Source: Deltaproteobacteria bacterium
Lineage (GTDB): Bacteria > JADJOY01
DNA: 64,000 nt
Assembly: GCA_016713535.1 (NCBI GenBank)
Contig: JADJOY010000004.1
Coordinates: 124,001 to 188,000 of the forward strand
Reading direction: 5' to 3'
Part shown: positions 20,543-29,929 of the stretch, one piece after another
How the letters are laid out: each line of letters begins with the position of its first letter
Numbering within the stretch: position 1 is the stretch's first letter
Position numbers and translations under genes: made by a program
Notes under the pieces: model-generated
What the model was told of the DNA's origin: nothing
The model's database searches: none
What the model saw: only the letters and a program-made list of their open reading frames with translations

Positions 20543-22367
20543 GTGCACACCGTTTCCGCCGCCGACCGACCCGGACACGCGCTCGCCGCGCCGGGTGCCG
20601 CCGCGCTCCATCCGCACCACCACCGCCCCGAGGGCTCGAGGCTCCGTCCCTGGCAGCGCACCGCCCTCGAGCGCTTCGAGGCCGGCGGGGCGCGCGACTT
20701 CCTGGCGGTCGCGACGCCGGGCGCCGGTAAGACCACGTTCGCGCTCACCGCGACGCGCCGCGCGCTGGTGGCGCGCTCGGTGCGGCGGGTGGTGGTCGTG
20801 GTGCCGACCCAGCACTTGAAGCACCAGTGGGCGCACGCCGCCGAGCGCCTCGACATCCACCTCGATCCCGAGTGGACCGTGAGCTACGGGGGGCTGCCCT
20901 CGGACGTCCACGGCATCGTCGTCACCTATCAGCAGGTCGCCGGGATGCCGCTCGTGTTCCGCGACCTGTGCCGCAACGCGTTCGTGGTCCTCGACGAGGT
21001 CCACCACGCCGGTGAGAGCCGCTCGTGGGGCGACGGCGTGCGCGCCGCCTTCGAGGGTGCTTGGCGTCGCCTCTCGCTCTCGGGCACGCCGTTTCGCTCC
21101 GACCAGATCACGATCCCGTTCATTCGCTACCACGGCAACGTCGCGCAGCCCGACTTCGAGTACGGCTACGGCGATGCCCTCGGCGATGGCCGCGTGGTGC
21201 GCCCGGTCTACTTCCCGCGCATCAACGGGCGCATGGAGTGGACCGCGCCCGACGGCCAGGTCCACGAAGCCACGTTCCAGGACGCGCTCACCCGTGACCT
21301 GGCGAGCCAGCGGCTGCGCACCGCGCTCGACGTGTCCGGCCAGGTGGCTGCCGACGGTGCTGGCGCAGGCGCATGCGCAGCTCGTGCACCTGCGTGAGCG
21401 GGATCCCAAGGCGGGCGGGCTGGTGATCGCGATGGACCAGGACCACGCGCGCGGGATCGCGGCGATCCTGTCGCGCAAGCTCGGCGTGACGCCGACGGTC
21501 GCGACCTCCGACGATCCCGACGCCACCGCGAAGATCGGCCGCTTCGCGGAGGGTGCCGCGCCGTGGATCGTCGCGGTGCGGATGGTCTCGGAGGGCGTCG
21601 ACATCCCGCGCCTGCGCGTCGGCGTCTACGCCACCAACACCGTGACCGAGCTCTTCTTCCGGCAGGCGGTGGGGCGTCTGGTGCGCTGGAACGCGCACCT
21701 GCGCGCGCAGGCCGCCTACATGTTCATCCCCGACGACGGACGGCTCAGGACCTTCGGCGCCGCGATCGCCGAGCAGCGCCGCCACAACCTGAGCCGCGAT
21801 CGCCGCCGCGACGGGCTCGACGCCGCCGAGCTCCTCGATCCGCGCGGCGTCGACCCGGACGCGGAAGCGGACCAGCTCTCGCTCTTCGCCGCGATCTCGG
21901 CGGTGCCGCTCGACGAGGACGGCCGGCCGATCGAGAGCGTGCGCGTCTACGGCGCGGACGCGGAGGGCGAGAGCGGTGCCCACGAGCCCGACGGCGCCGA
22001 CGACGACGGCGACGAGATCCCCGACCTGGTGCTGAGCCTGCCCGCGGGCGCAGCGGTGGACGGACGCCCGCCCGCGCTGTCGCGCGGCGCGCCGCCGGTG
22101 CCGATGCCCGAGCCCGATCCCCACCCGCCACGAATCGAGCACCCGCGCGCCCACCGTGTGCCGGGCGCGCTCGCGAGGAGGCGCGCGCTGCGCGAGGCCA
22201 ACAGCGACGCGGTGCGCGCGCTGGTGCGGGTCCACGGTCGCACCCACGCCGAGGTCAACGCCGAGCTCAACCAGATGATCGGCGTGCGCCAGATCAGCCT
22301 CGCCACCATCAAGCAGCTCGAGCAGCGCCTCACGCTCGCGCGCGCCATGCTGACCAAGCGCCGCTGA
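20543..22367 (+). CDS. Superfamily 2 DEAD/DEAH-box helicase (one-base frameshift)
   Basis: From the GTG at 20543 the first part carries the Q-like LRPWQRTAL, Walker A ATPGAGKTT, motif Ia VVVPTQHLKHQW, motif II DEVHHAG and motif III SLSGTPFR. It runs out of frame near 21344 and stops at 21397. The +1 frame continues directly with WLPTVLAQAHAQLVHLRERD and the C-terminal RecA lobe: motif V-like VSEGVDIPRLRVGVYAT and motif VI QAVGRLVRW. Removing one G at about 21344 gives about 607 residues. The last 120 residues are a low-complexity acidic/Pro linker and a basic helical tail. Such helicases act in nucleic-acid repair or defence; no partner nuclease is adjacent. It follows the CHAT gene but is about 940 bases away. 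Confidence 0.82.
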
Positions 22368-22410
22368 GGCTCTGGAGGGTCGCCGCCGGCGGGCGGAGGC
22401 AGGGAAGCCC

Positions 22411-23365
22411 TCAGCCGCCCCAGGCGCGGGGCGCGGCCGGCAGCGACGAGAGCGCTCAGCACGTGGCGCGGCCAGATCTTGAGCAGCCCCGCGTCCACCT
22501 GCGGCGCGTCGGCCGGGCCGGTGCGGCCGGCCCACAGCACGCGGTGCCAGGGCCGGTCGCGCGGTGGGCCCCACTCGGCGGGTGAGCTCGCGCCGAAGAT
22601 GACCACCGACGGGCGGCACAACGCCGTGGCGAGATGCGCCACCCCGGTGTCGGCGCACACCACGCGGTCCGCCGCCCCGACGAGCCGCGCCAGGCCGGCG
22701 AGGTCGGTGGTGCCGGCGAGCACGTGGTCGTCGGGCACGTGCGCGAGCCGCGCCACCTCGAGCGCGCGCTCGCGATCGTCGCAGGTGCCGGTGAGCACCA
22801 CGCGCCGGCCCTCGGCGAGCTCGTGGCGCGCCACCGACGCCCAGCGCTCGACCGGCCAGCAGCGCGCGACGCTCGCCGCGCCGGGGTGGATGAGCGTCGC
22901 GCCGCGGGCCACCGCGGGTACGTACCCGGCGGGGGGATCGAGGTCGAGGCGGCGCGGATCCGCGCCGATGCCGCGCTCCGTCAGCAGTCGGCACCAGCGC
23001 TCGACCTCGTGCTCGCCGGCGTGCCACGTCGGCATGCCGTGGGTCTCGGGAATGCCGAGGTTCGAGAACGCGATCAGCCGCCGCGGTGCGAGCGCCAGCA
23101 GGAGACGCGTGCTCTCGGGGCCGCGGCCGTGGAGGTTCACGGCGACGTCCACCGGGCCGGCGTAGCGCACCGGCGCCAGCGGCGCGGTCGCGATCACGTC
23201 GTGGGTGGCGCCGGTGAGGCCGGCGAGAGGCGCCAGCGCCGCGGGCGCCGCGAGCACGCGGTGGTGATCGGGGAAGGCCTCGGCGAGGGCGCGGAAGGCG
23301 GGGACGGCGGTGAGGAAGTCACCGAGGCCGAGGGCGCGCAGCACGAGCAGGACGGGCTTGGTCAT
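22411..23365 (-). CDS. Family 9 glycosyltransferase (heptosyltransferase-like)
   Basis: The ATG at 23365 has GGAGGT seven bases upstream. The protein opens VLLVLRALGLGDFLTAVPAFRAL, the glycosyltransferase 9 signature, and has the C-lobe motifs LIHPGAAS, WPVERWASVA, and DTGVAHLATALCRPSVVIFGASSP. GT9 enzymes add heptose or related sugars to lipopolysaccharide core in the cytoplasm. In the literal frame no stop occurs until 21947, which would run about 420 bases antisense into the helicase. One extra G in the run at 22428-22431 would instead end the protein at TGA 22413-22411, where GT9 proteins normally finish, so the end given is inferred. A 20-codon minus-strand reading frame ends in an ATGA overlap with this start, suggesting a lost upstream gene. 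Confidence 0.78.
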
Positions 23366-24085
23366 GACGCGACCTCCGCGAGCAGGTAGTCCCAGTGGAC
23401 GTGCCCGAGGCGCACCCGCATCAGGCACTTCCGGCGCGCGCGCCGACGCACGGGGCGTCGCGTGGACGGGCCGCCGCCGGTGGGTGGGCGATGTCGAAGT
23501 GGGTGTTCACGACCACCGGAAGTCCCGCATGCGATCGGCCACGGCACTGCGCCCGGATCGTGGCGGAACCCCGTGAGTGACGAGGCCCGCAGCCCTCGCT
23601 CGGCGGCGGACGGTCGCGGTCGCGATCGTGATGCAAGGGGAGTGCCCGGCGGGCGCCCGGGGGGGTGCCACCGCTGCGCGCCACGACTCACGTCCGTGAG
23701 GTGCGGACGGCACCTCGAGAGCGCGCCGCGACATCACCGAGACGGGCTCGATCGGGCGCACCCTTCTACAAACGTGTCGTCCGATCTTCCCGCGGCATCC
23801 CGCTCCGGCGGGGAGGTGGTGAGCAGCGGCCCTCGCCCGAACCGGACCCGCCAGCTTCGAGGCGACTGTGCCCGCCGCCGCGAACGTCGAGGAGGAAGAG
23901 CCGCTCGGCGCGCCCGAGTTCGTCGAACGCAGCCTCCCCCGCGGCGGCGAGCGCGCTGCGCAGGTGCTGTGTGCGCGCGTCGCGAGCTGCCGCGATCCGG
24001 GCCTGCGCCCCGCGCCAGCGGTCCACCTCCGGGGCACGCGCCCTGCACTTCGGGGAGCGATCCAGTCACTCTCGGAGGATCGGCG
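23366..24085. other. 720-base region with no confident gene
   Basis: This stretch lies between the divergent glycosyltransferase and alcohol dehydrogenase genes. All long frames are low-complexity shadows. Only the weak minus-strand frame at 23766-24026 has coding-like composition. The last 20 bases carry the ribosome site of the dehydrogenase (GGAGGA). Confidence 0.5.
23766..24026 (-). CDS. Weak candidate small protein (86 aa)
   Basis: A GTG at 24026 with GGAG just upstream opens a frame whose first 50 codons have strongly G/C-biased third positions and encode a plausible helix ([16 protein letters not shown], later [19 protein letters not shown]). The C-terminal 30 residues are Gly/Ser/Pro/Arg-rich and unconvincing. 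It may be a short real gene or the remnant of a longer one. No family is recognised. Confidence 0.25.
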   Translation of the reverse strand: MDRWRGAQARIAAARDARTQHLRSALAAAGEAAFDELGRAERLFLLDVRGGGHSRLEAGGSGSGEGRCSPPPRRSGMPREDRTTRL

Positions 24086-25255
24086 ATGCGCGCGCTTCGG
24101 TGGCACGGCAAGGAGAAGGTCAGCGTCGACACGGTTCCGGATCCCGTGCTCGAGGATCCCCGCGACGCCATCGTGAAGGTCACGAGTGCCGCAATCTGCG
24201 GCTCGGACCTGCACCTCTTCGACGGCTTCATGGTCGGGATGGAGGACGGCGACATCATCGGCCACGAGTTCATGGGCGAGGTGATGGAGGTGGGTCGCGA
24301 CGTGAAGCGCCTCGCGGTCGGCGATCGCGTGGTGGTGCCGTTCACCATCGTGTGCGGCGAGTGCGAGCAGTGCCGGCGCGGCAACACCTCGGTGTGCGAG
24401 ACCACCAACCGCAACAAGGACCTGGGTGACAAGGCGTTCGGCCACTCCACCGCGGGGCTCTTCGGCTACACGCATCTGACCGGTGGCTACGCCGGCGGTC
24501 AGGCCGAATACGTGCGCGTGCCGTACGCCGACGTGGCGCCGGTCAAGATCGAGAACGGCTTCACCGACGAGCAGGTGCTCTTCCTGGGCGACATCTTCCC
24601 CACCGGCTGGCAGGCCGCCGCCCAGTGCGACATCGAGGCGACCGACACGGTGGCGGTGTGGGGTGCCGGCCCGGTCGGTCAGTTCTGCGTGCGCAGCGCG
24701 GTGCTGCTCGGCGCCAAGCAGGTGCTGGCGATCGACTGCGTGCCGGAACGCCTCGCCATGGCGGAAGCCGGTGGCGCGATCCCGATCGACTTCACGAAGG
24801 AGGGTGTGCTCGATCGCCTCGGCGAGCTGACCCGCGGCAAGGGCCCGGAGAAGTGCATCGACGCGGTCGGCCTCGAAGCGCACGCGACGCGCTCGATCGA
24901 CTCGGTCTACGACCGCGTCAAGCAGGCGGTGATGCTCGAGACCGATCGCCCCCACGTGCTCCGCGAGATGATCTACGCCTGCCGCCCGGCCGGCACGCTC
25001 TCCATCCCCGGCGTCTACGGCGGCCTGTCCGACAAGATCCCGTTCGGCGCGCTCATGAACAAGGGGCTCACGGTGAAGACCGGGCAGACCCACGTCAACC
25101 GCTGGACCAAGGACCTGCTGCAGCGCATCGAGGACGGACAGATCGATCCCTCGTTCGTCGTGACCCACCGCGTGGCGCTCGAGCAGGCGCCCGAGATGTA
25201 CAAGACCTTCCGCGACAAGAAGGACGGCTGCATCAAGGTCGTGGTCAAACCCTGA
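24086..25255 (+). CDS. Zinc-dependent alcohol dehydrogenase (MDR family)
   Basis: The ATG at 24086 follows GGAGGA at six bases. The 389-residue protein has the catalytic-zinc ligands in [12 protein letters not shown] (Cys38) and IGHEFMGEV (His/Glu). A structural-zinc lobe, [15 protein letters not shown], has four cysteines. The Rossmann fold carries [15 protein letters not shown] for NAD(P). The length, the [19 protein letters not shown] segment and the C-terminal [12 protein letters not shown] fit the glutathione-independent formaldehyde/threonine-type branch. It oxidises an alcohol or aldehyde hydrate with NAD(P); the substrate is not deducible. Its last 11 bases overlap the convergent pyrophosphatase gene. 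Confidence 0.9.
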   Translation: MRALRWHGKEKVSVDTVPDPVLEDPRDAIVKVTSAAICGSDLHLFDGFMVGMEDGDIIGHEFMGEVMEVGRDVKRLAVGDRVVVPFTIVCGECEQCRRGNTSVCETTNRNKDLGDKAFGHSTAGLFGYTHLTGGYAGGQAEYVRVPYADVAPVKIENGFTDEQVLFLGDIFPTGWQAAAQCDIEATDTVAVWGAGPVGQFCVRSAVLLGAKQVLAIDCVPERLAMAEAGGAIPIDFTKEGVLDRLGELTRGKGPEKCIDAVGLEAHATRSIDSVYDRVKQAVMLETDRPHVLREMIYACRPAGTLSIPGVYGGLSDKIPFGALMNKGLTVKTGQTHVNRWTKDLLQRIEDGQIDPSFVVTHRVALEQAPEMYKTFRDKKDGCIKVVVKP

Positions 25256-25787
25256 CCCGCCCGGCGCGGAGCAGCGCGTGGGCGCGGCGCGCGCCGGCCC
25301 AGCCGAGCACCTCGAAGCGCTTCCCCTCGGCCTCGTTGTAGGAGACGAAGAAGCGCTCGATCTCCGCGCGCTCGTGGTGCGAGAGGTCGGCGAGCCGGTG
25401 CAAGGCGGGCGGATCGTGCGCGGTCGCCAGGCTCGCGACGAAGCGATCGTTGCGCCGCGGCGCGCGGGCGGCGTGCTCGCGCTGCTCGGCGAGCATCACC
25501 GCGGCGATGCGCACCGTCGCGACGCAGCCCACGATCAGCGGCTCCTCGCACACCACGAGCACGTCGAGCGGGTCGCCGTCCCCCCCGCGCGTCGACGGCA
25601 CGAAGCCGAAGGCGTGGGGAAAGACCGCGCCCACCGGCAAGAGCTTCTTGACCACGAAGGCTCCCAGCGCGGGCTCGTATTTGTACTTGCAGCGGCTGTG
25701 ACGCGGGGTGTCGATCACCACGTGGACGAGGCGCGAGCCGGCGGCGAACGCCGGGAGCTCGGTGAGGTCGCTGGGCACGGCGTGCAT
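25245..25787 (-). CDS. ppa: Inorganic pyrophosphatase (family I)
   Basis: From the ATG at 25787 the protein has 180 residues, a normal length. It shows the family I signatures [14 protein letters not shown] and [20 protein letters not shown], the latter with the metal-binding Asp cluster (DGDPLDVLV). It hydrolyses pyrophosphate in the cytoplasm, driving biosynthetic reactions. The frame is open 35 codons further upstream, but that extension is Pro/Arg-rich and outside the conserved fold; no good ribosome site is visible for either start. It converges on and slightly overlaps the alcohol dehydrogenase. Confidence 0.9.
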   Translation of the reverse strand: MHAVPSDLTELPAFAAGSRLVHVVIDTPRHSRCKYKYEPALGAFVVKKLLPVGAVFPHAFGFVPSTRGGDGDPLDVLVVCEEPLIVGCVATVRIAAVMLAEQREHAARAPRRNDRFVASLATAHDPPALHRLADLSHHERAEIERFFVSYNEAEGKRFEVLGWAGARRAHALLRAGRVRV

Positions 25788-26189
25788 CGGCGGAGGTCGC
25801 CCCGGCTGGGTTTCCGGAGGAGTCGAAGCGCAAGCGACGTGCCCTCGAGCGAAGCCCGCCGGCAGCTCGGCGATGTGGCCCCTCGGTGGCACGGCGGAGG
25901 TGAGCGGCGCCAGCGGTAACGTGCTCGACTCCGGGCTCGGCGCGGCGACGAGTGTGATCGGTCACCGACTCGCAACGAAATCCCGTGAGCACGCCGCGTT
26001 CGGCGCCGCGGCCTGTCGGGTATCGCCCGCGAGCCGGAGTCGCCGGACGTGATTCGTTGTGACCTCGCTCACCGGCCCGGCGGCGGCACCGCGGTTGCTA
26101 CACCCGCGACGACGCCGCGTGAGATCTCGAAGTGAGGCCGCCCGGGCGGGGTCGAGTCGGGGATGCTGCTGCCTGGTGAGGAAGTCGCG
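25788..26189. other. 402-base intergenic region, no gene seen
   Basis: It separates the divergent pyrophosphatase and response-regulator genes, so promoters in both directions are expected. No hairpin repeat or conserved site was recognised. Confidence 0.5.
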
Positions 26190-26639
26190 ATGACGATGGT
26201 CGAAGCCTTGGTCGCGCACCCGCTGCGGGTGTTGGTGGTCGACGACGAAGCGGTGTTGCGCCGCCTGGTGCGCAGCCTCCTCGAACGCGACGGACACCGC
26301 GTTCAAACCGCTAGCTCGGGGGACGAGGCGCTGCTCCTCTTCGCGAGCGCGCGCGCGATCGGTGAGCCGTTCGACGTGGTGGTGACCGACCTGACGATGC
26401 CCGGAACCGACGGCGAGGGGGTCGCGAACGAGGTCAAGCGAGCGGCGCCGAGCACGGCGGTCATCCTCCTCACCGGGTTCGGCTTCGGGATGAGCGGGCA
26501 GTCCTTCGATCGTATCCTCGGCAAGCCCGAGGGTCTCCGCGTGTTGCGTGCGACGGTGCTCGAGCTCGGCCGTGCGGCGACTTCCCGGTCGTGGGACCCG
26601 GCCGAAGGCCTCGACCTGCCCGCCAGCCGACCCGCGTGA
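26190..26639 (+). CDS. Single-domain response regulator
   Basis: The ATG at 26190 has GAGGA eight bases upstream; an ATG at 26163 is less well placed. The 149-residue protein is one receiver domain: acidic pocket VVDDE (residues 16-20), phosphoacceptor Asp67 in VVVTDLTMPG, Thr95 in LLTG, and the conserved lysine K112 in ILGKP. A short basic and acidic tail follows with no output domain. It probably accepts phosphate from one of the histidine kinases encoded within the next 12 kb, or acts by protein-protein contact. Paired short hairpins follow the stop. Confidence 0.88.
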   Translation: MTMVEALVAHPLRVLVVDDEAVLRRLVRSLLERDGHRVQTASSGDEALLLFASARAIGEPFDVVVTDLTMPGTDGEGVANEVKRAAPSTAVILLTGFGFGMSGQSFDRILGKPEGLRVLRATVLELGRAATSRSWDPAEGLDLPASRPA

Positions 26640-26644
26640 AACCA

Positions 26645-26814
26645 GGAGGGCTGACGCCCTCCGCTACGCACCCATCGCGAGCCTCGAGCGTCGCGGTCGA
26701 CGGTGCACGTCGCGTGCGAGTGTAGGGGCGAGCGTGAGTTCGCCCGCGCTCGCCGGTGCTGTGTCCGCGCACGCCGCTCGGTGCTCGGGAATTCGGGAGG
26801 GCTCACGCCCTCCC
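26645..26814. repeat. Pair of short hairpins, dispersed-repeat-like (family 3)
   Basis: Hairpin one (26645-26662) has arms GGAGGGC/GCCCTCC with loop TGAC. Hairpin two (26795-26814) has arms GGGAGGGC/GCCCTCCC with loop TCAC. Between them lies a GGGCGA/TCGCCC hairpin. The first is followed by GCTACG, the same hexamer found in family 1. They separate the two convergent response-regulator genes and could double as a bidirectional terminator, although no T-run follows. Confidence 0.5.
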
Positions 26815-26895
26815 CTGCACGACCGTCGCGTGCCTCGATCCGCACCCGCCACTCGAAAAAGCTGCCGATCGACTGGCGCGTCGCTGGTCGTTCAC

Positions 26896-27255
26896 TCAGC
26901 AGCGCGCTTCGACGACGCGCAGCAGCCGGTCCACGTCGATCGGCTTGGCGAGGTAGTCCACGGCGCGTAGGCGGCGGGTCTCCTCGTCGATGTCTGCGGC
27001 GCCCGACACCACGATCACCGGCACGTTCGCGAGCACCGGGTCCTCGAGCATCCGCGCCCGCAGCTCCCAGCCGCTCATCTCGGGCATCATCAGATCGAGC
27101 ACGATCAGGCACGGCGGCTCGCCGGCGCGGAGCTGGTCGAGGGCGTGCTGGCCGTTCTCGGCCACCCGCACGGCGTAGCCGTGGAGCTCGAGCAGCACGC
27201 CGAGCGACTCGCGGGTGTCGCAGTCGTCGTCCACCACCATCACGTGTCCGTGCAT
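26896..27255 (-). CDS. Single-domain response regulator coupled to the hybrid kinase
   Basis: The 119-residue receiver domain has acidic residues VVDDD (7-11), phosphoacceptor Asp54 in VLDLMMPEMSG, and Lys104 in YLAKPI. There is no output domain. The ATG at 27255 follows GAGGA and lies inside the 3' end of the kinase gene (16-base overlap), so the two are translationally coupled. It is therefore the probable phosphorylation partner of that kinase. Confidence 0.9.
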   Translation of the reverse strand: MHGHVMVVDDDCDTRESLGVLLELHGYAVRVAENGQHALDQLRAGEPPCLIVLDLMMPEMSGWELRARMLEDPVLANVPVIVVSGAADIDEETRRLRAVDYLAKPIDVDRLLRVVEARC

Positions 27256-29774
27256 CGGGGGTCCTCGGGTGCGCGCGCGACGCGGGGGAGAGTGAAGCGG
27301 AACAGGCTGCCGCCGGTCGGCGAGTCCTCGAGCTCGATGGAAGCGCCGAGCGCGGCGGCGATCTGTCGCACCAAGGCGAGACCGAGCCCGACACCGCTCG
27401 AGGTCTTGAGCGACGAAGGCTCGAGCTGCTCGAAGGGTTCGAAGATGCGGCGCCGTTCGTCCTCGGGTATGCCAGGTCCCGCGTCTTCTATCTCGATTCG
27501 GTGCGCATCCTCCACCTCCAGGAGGCGCACCGTCACCGTGGGGCCGGTGGTGTACTTGATCGCGTTGGCGGCGAGGTTGAGCATCACCAGGCGCACCAGC
27601 TCGGGATCGGAGCGCGCGGGCGACAGCGCCGCGGGTGCCTCGAGCACCAGCTCCAGACGGCGGGGATCCGCCTGCGGTCTGAGCTCGTCGATCACGTCCT
27701 GCGCGAGAGCGGTCAGCGCGAGGTCCCGCGGGCGCACCGTCAGGCGGCCACTTTCGGTGCGGGCGTACTGGAGCAGTGATTCGACCAGCCCCGAAAGGCG
27801 AACCATGGAGCGCTGCAACCTCGCGAGCGCGCCGTGCTGCACGCTCGTGAGTCGGGCGTCGGGGTCGCGACGCAGGATCTCGACCTGCAGCGCGGCGTTC
27901 GAGATGGGAGTCCTGAGCTCGTGGGACACCAGCCGCAGGAAGTCCGACTTCGCCTGGTTGGCCTGCTCGGCGTACTCGCGCGCGACGCGCATCGAGTCGA
28001 GGGCCGAGGCGAGCTCGCGCTTGCGGTGGGTGACCTCGTGGGCGAGCGCCTCGAGGTCGCGCACCTGGGTGTCGATCTCGAGCTGGAGGAGGTCGCGGCT
28101 GCGCTTCACGGTGACGAGGTTCCGCGCCCGCGCGCGCAGCTCCTCGGGCGCGAACGGCTTCATCACGTAGTCGTGCGCGCCGTCGCGCAGCATGCGCGTC
28201 CTCAGCTCGTCGTCCGCCTTCGCGCTGAGCACCAGGATCGGCACCGCATCGAGGGTGGGGCGGGTGCGGATCTCCTCGACGAGCCGGTCGCCGCTGGTGC
28301 GCGGCATCATCACGTCGGTCACGATCAGGTCGGGGATCTCGGCCGCGAGATAGTCGAGCGCGGCTTCGCCGTCGGGCACGCCCACGGTCCGGAAGTCGCC
28401 GAGCGAGTCGCGCACGAAGCGGTTCATGTCCGGGTTGTCCTCGACCACCAGCACGGTGGGTCGCTCGCCGGGGGCGGGAGTGGGCTCGGTGGTGTCGCTG
28501 CTCGCGAGCTCCTCCACGATCCTGCGCGCGCGCAGCTCGTTCGCGGCCGAGGCGCTCTCGCCCGCGGCACGGACGTTCGCGTGGGCGGGCGCCGCCACCG
28601 GGAACACGGCGGTGACGCGGGTTCCGCCCTCGGGCGCGTCGCCGACCGTCACCACGCCGCCGTGGAGCTGCACCAGCTCGCGCACGATCGAGAGCCCGAG
28701 CCCGGTGCCGCCGATGGCGCGCTCGCTGCCGCCATCGAGCTGGCGGAAGCGGTCGAAGACCGCCTCGCGATCCTCGGGGCGGATCCCCGGGCCGCCATCG
28801 GCCACCTCGATCGCGAACGCCTCGTCGTGGCGCGCCGTCGAAGCCGCGGCCCCGGCGGCGAGCCGCCGCACCGCGACCCGCACCGGGCGCTCGCGGGGCG
28901 TGAACTTGAACGCGTTCGAGAGCAGGTTGAGCACCACGCGCTCGACGTGCTCGCCGTCGACCTCGGCCCTCACCGGCTCGGGCGTGTCGATCGTGAACGG
29001 CGTCGCGCGCTCGGCGGCGATCGGCTCGAACTGGGATGCGGTCCGTCGCACCAGCGCGGCCACGTCGACGCTCGCCCAGCGCACCTCGAGCCGGCCCGCC
29101 TCGACCTTGGCTGCGTCGAGGAGGTCGTTGACGTGGGAGAGCACCGCGCATGCGTTGCGCCTCACCAGCTCGAGGTCGCGTCGCTGCTCGGGCCGCAGCG
29201 CGGGATCGGCAAGCAGCCGCTCCGCCGGACCGAGGATGAGCGCGAGCGGCGTCCTCAGCTCGTGGCTGACGTTGGCGAAGAACTGGGTCTTGGCTTGCTC
29301 GATGCGACGGGTGCGGTCGTAGAGCGTGCCCAGCTCGTTCGCCACCACCTCGAGCTCGACGCCGCGCTCGTGCGCCGCGCGCGCGCCGCGAGCGAGGGCC
29401 TCCGCTTTGGGCAGGAGCGGCGGCAAGAGCACGGTGGTGCCCACCGACGCGAGGGCGGTCACCACGCGCAGCCAGCCGTCCGCCCAGTACGCCGGGCGCC
29501 AGATCGTCAGCACATCCATGAAGTGCGTGAACCCACAGGTGACGATGAACACGCCGAAGGCCAGGTACATCGCCTTGAACGGGATGTCGCGGACCCGCCA
29601 CACGAGCAGGCCCAGGCTCGACGAGATCGCCAGGTACGAGATCCCGATGGCCAGGTTCGCGAGGACCTGGGTCCACACCAGCGACGGTAGCCACAGGTAG
29701 CAGTGGCCGTGCGGCATGAACGCCGCGGACGAGATGGAGGCGGCGAGGGCTTGCGTCACGGACACTCTCCCCAC
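27240..29774 (-). CDS. Hybrid histidine kinase with ethylene-receptor-like membrane domain
   Basis: The literal GTG at 29774 gives 844 residues; a GTG at 29759 with GGGGAG upstream is an equally good start. Residues about 33-122 form three membrane helices like the plant ETR1 and cyanobacterial SynEtr1 sensor: Cys80 and His84 in VTCGFTHF match the copper-binding Cys65/His69 pair, and Tyr47 matches Tyr32. The Asp25 position is Asn40 and Pro36 is Ser. Then come HisKA (His171 in VSHELRTPLAL), HATPase (NLLSNAFKFT, GGTGLGLSIV), a receiver domain (Asp487, K539), a coiled stretch, a second HisKA (His618) and a second HATPase (NLAANAIKYT, GVGLGLALV). Signal enters at the membrane and leaves through two kinase cores and an internal receiver. 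The overlapping response regulator is the likely partner. Ethylene sensing is inference. Confidence 0.85.
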   Translation of the reverse strand: MGRVSVTQALAASISSAAFMPHGHCYLWLPSLVWTQVLANLAIGISYLAISSSLGLLVWRVRDIPFKAMYLAFGVFIVTCGFTHFMDVLTIWRPAYWADGWLRVVTALASVGTTVLLPPLLPKAEALARGARAAHERGVELEVVANELGTLYDRTRRIEQAKTQFFANVSHELRTPLALILGPAERLLADPALRPEQRRDLELVRRNACAVLSHVNDLLDAAKVEAGRLEVRWASVDVAALVRRTASQFEPIAAERATPFTIDTPEPVRAEVDGEHVERVVLNLLSNAFKFTPRERPVRVAVRRLAAGAAASTARHDEAFAIEVADGGPGIRPEDREAVFDRFRQLDGGSERAIGGTGLGLSIVRELVQLHGGVVTVGDAPEGGTRVTAVFPVAAPAHANVRAAGESASAANELRARRIVEELASSDTTEPTPAPGERPTVLVVEDNPDMNRFVRDSLGDFRTVGVPDGEAALDYLAAEIPDLIVTDVMMPRTSGDRLVEEIRTRPTLDAVPILVLSAKADDELRTRMLRDGAHDYVMKPFAPEELRARARNLVTVKRSRDLLQLEIDTQVRDLEALAHEVTHRKRELASALDSMRVAREYAEQANQAKSDFLRLVSHELRTPISNAALQVEILRRDPDARLTSVQHGALARLQRSMVRLSGLVESLLQYARTESGRLTVRPRDLALTALAQDVIDELRPQADPRRLELVLEAPAALSPARSDPELVRLVMLNLAANAIKYTTGPTVTVRLLEVEDAHRIEIEDAGPGIPEDERRRIFEPFEQLEPSSLKTSSGVGLGLALVRQIAAALGASIELEDSPTGGSLFRFTLPRVARAPEDPRCTDT

Positions 29775-29846
29775 GGGTGTTGAGCTCGGCCGCGGGCGTG
29801 GGCCAGCCGAGGGACGTCGCGCGATCTCGGCGCGGCGTCAGGGTAA

Positions 29847-29887
29847 GCGAGCGCCGGCGCGAGCCGCCGTGGCGCGCCGGCGCTCGC
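29847..29887 (-). terminator. Strong GC hairpin between two kinase genes
   Basis: Perfect 15-bp arms (29847-29861 with 29873-29887) surround an 11-base loop. It lies downstream of the PAS-kinase gene on the minus strand, 40 bases after its stop. Only TTACC follows, so it would be a hairpin without a U-tract, or a repeat-type element. Confidence 0.5.
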
Positions 29888-29929
29888 GAGCGCGAAGCGG
29901 CCGAGGGCCGTCCGCTCAGCCCGGAACCC

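Noticed and set aside
23395-23580. Short plus-strand frame ending VAEPRE before the alcohol dehydrogenase
   Set aside because: No ribosome site or recognisable domain, and the surrounding sequence is low-complexity.
26896-29694. 932-codon minus-strand frame across the ethylene-like kinase
   Set aside because: Only its last 119 residues (the response regulator) look like protein; the rest is the kinase read out of frame.
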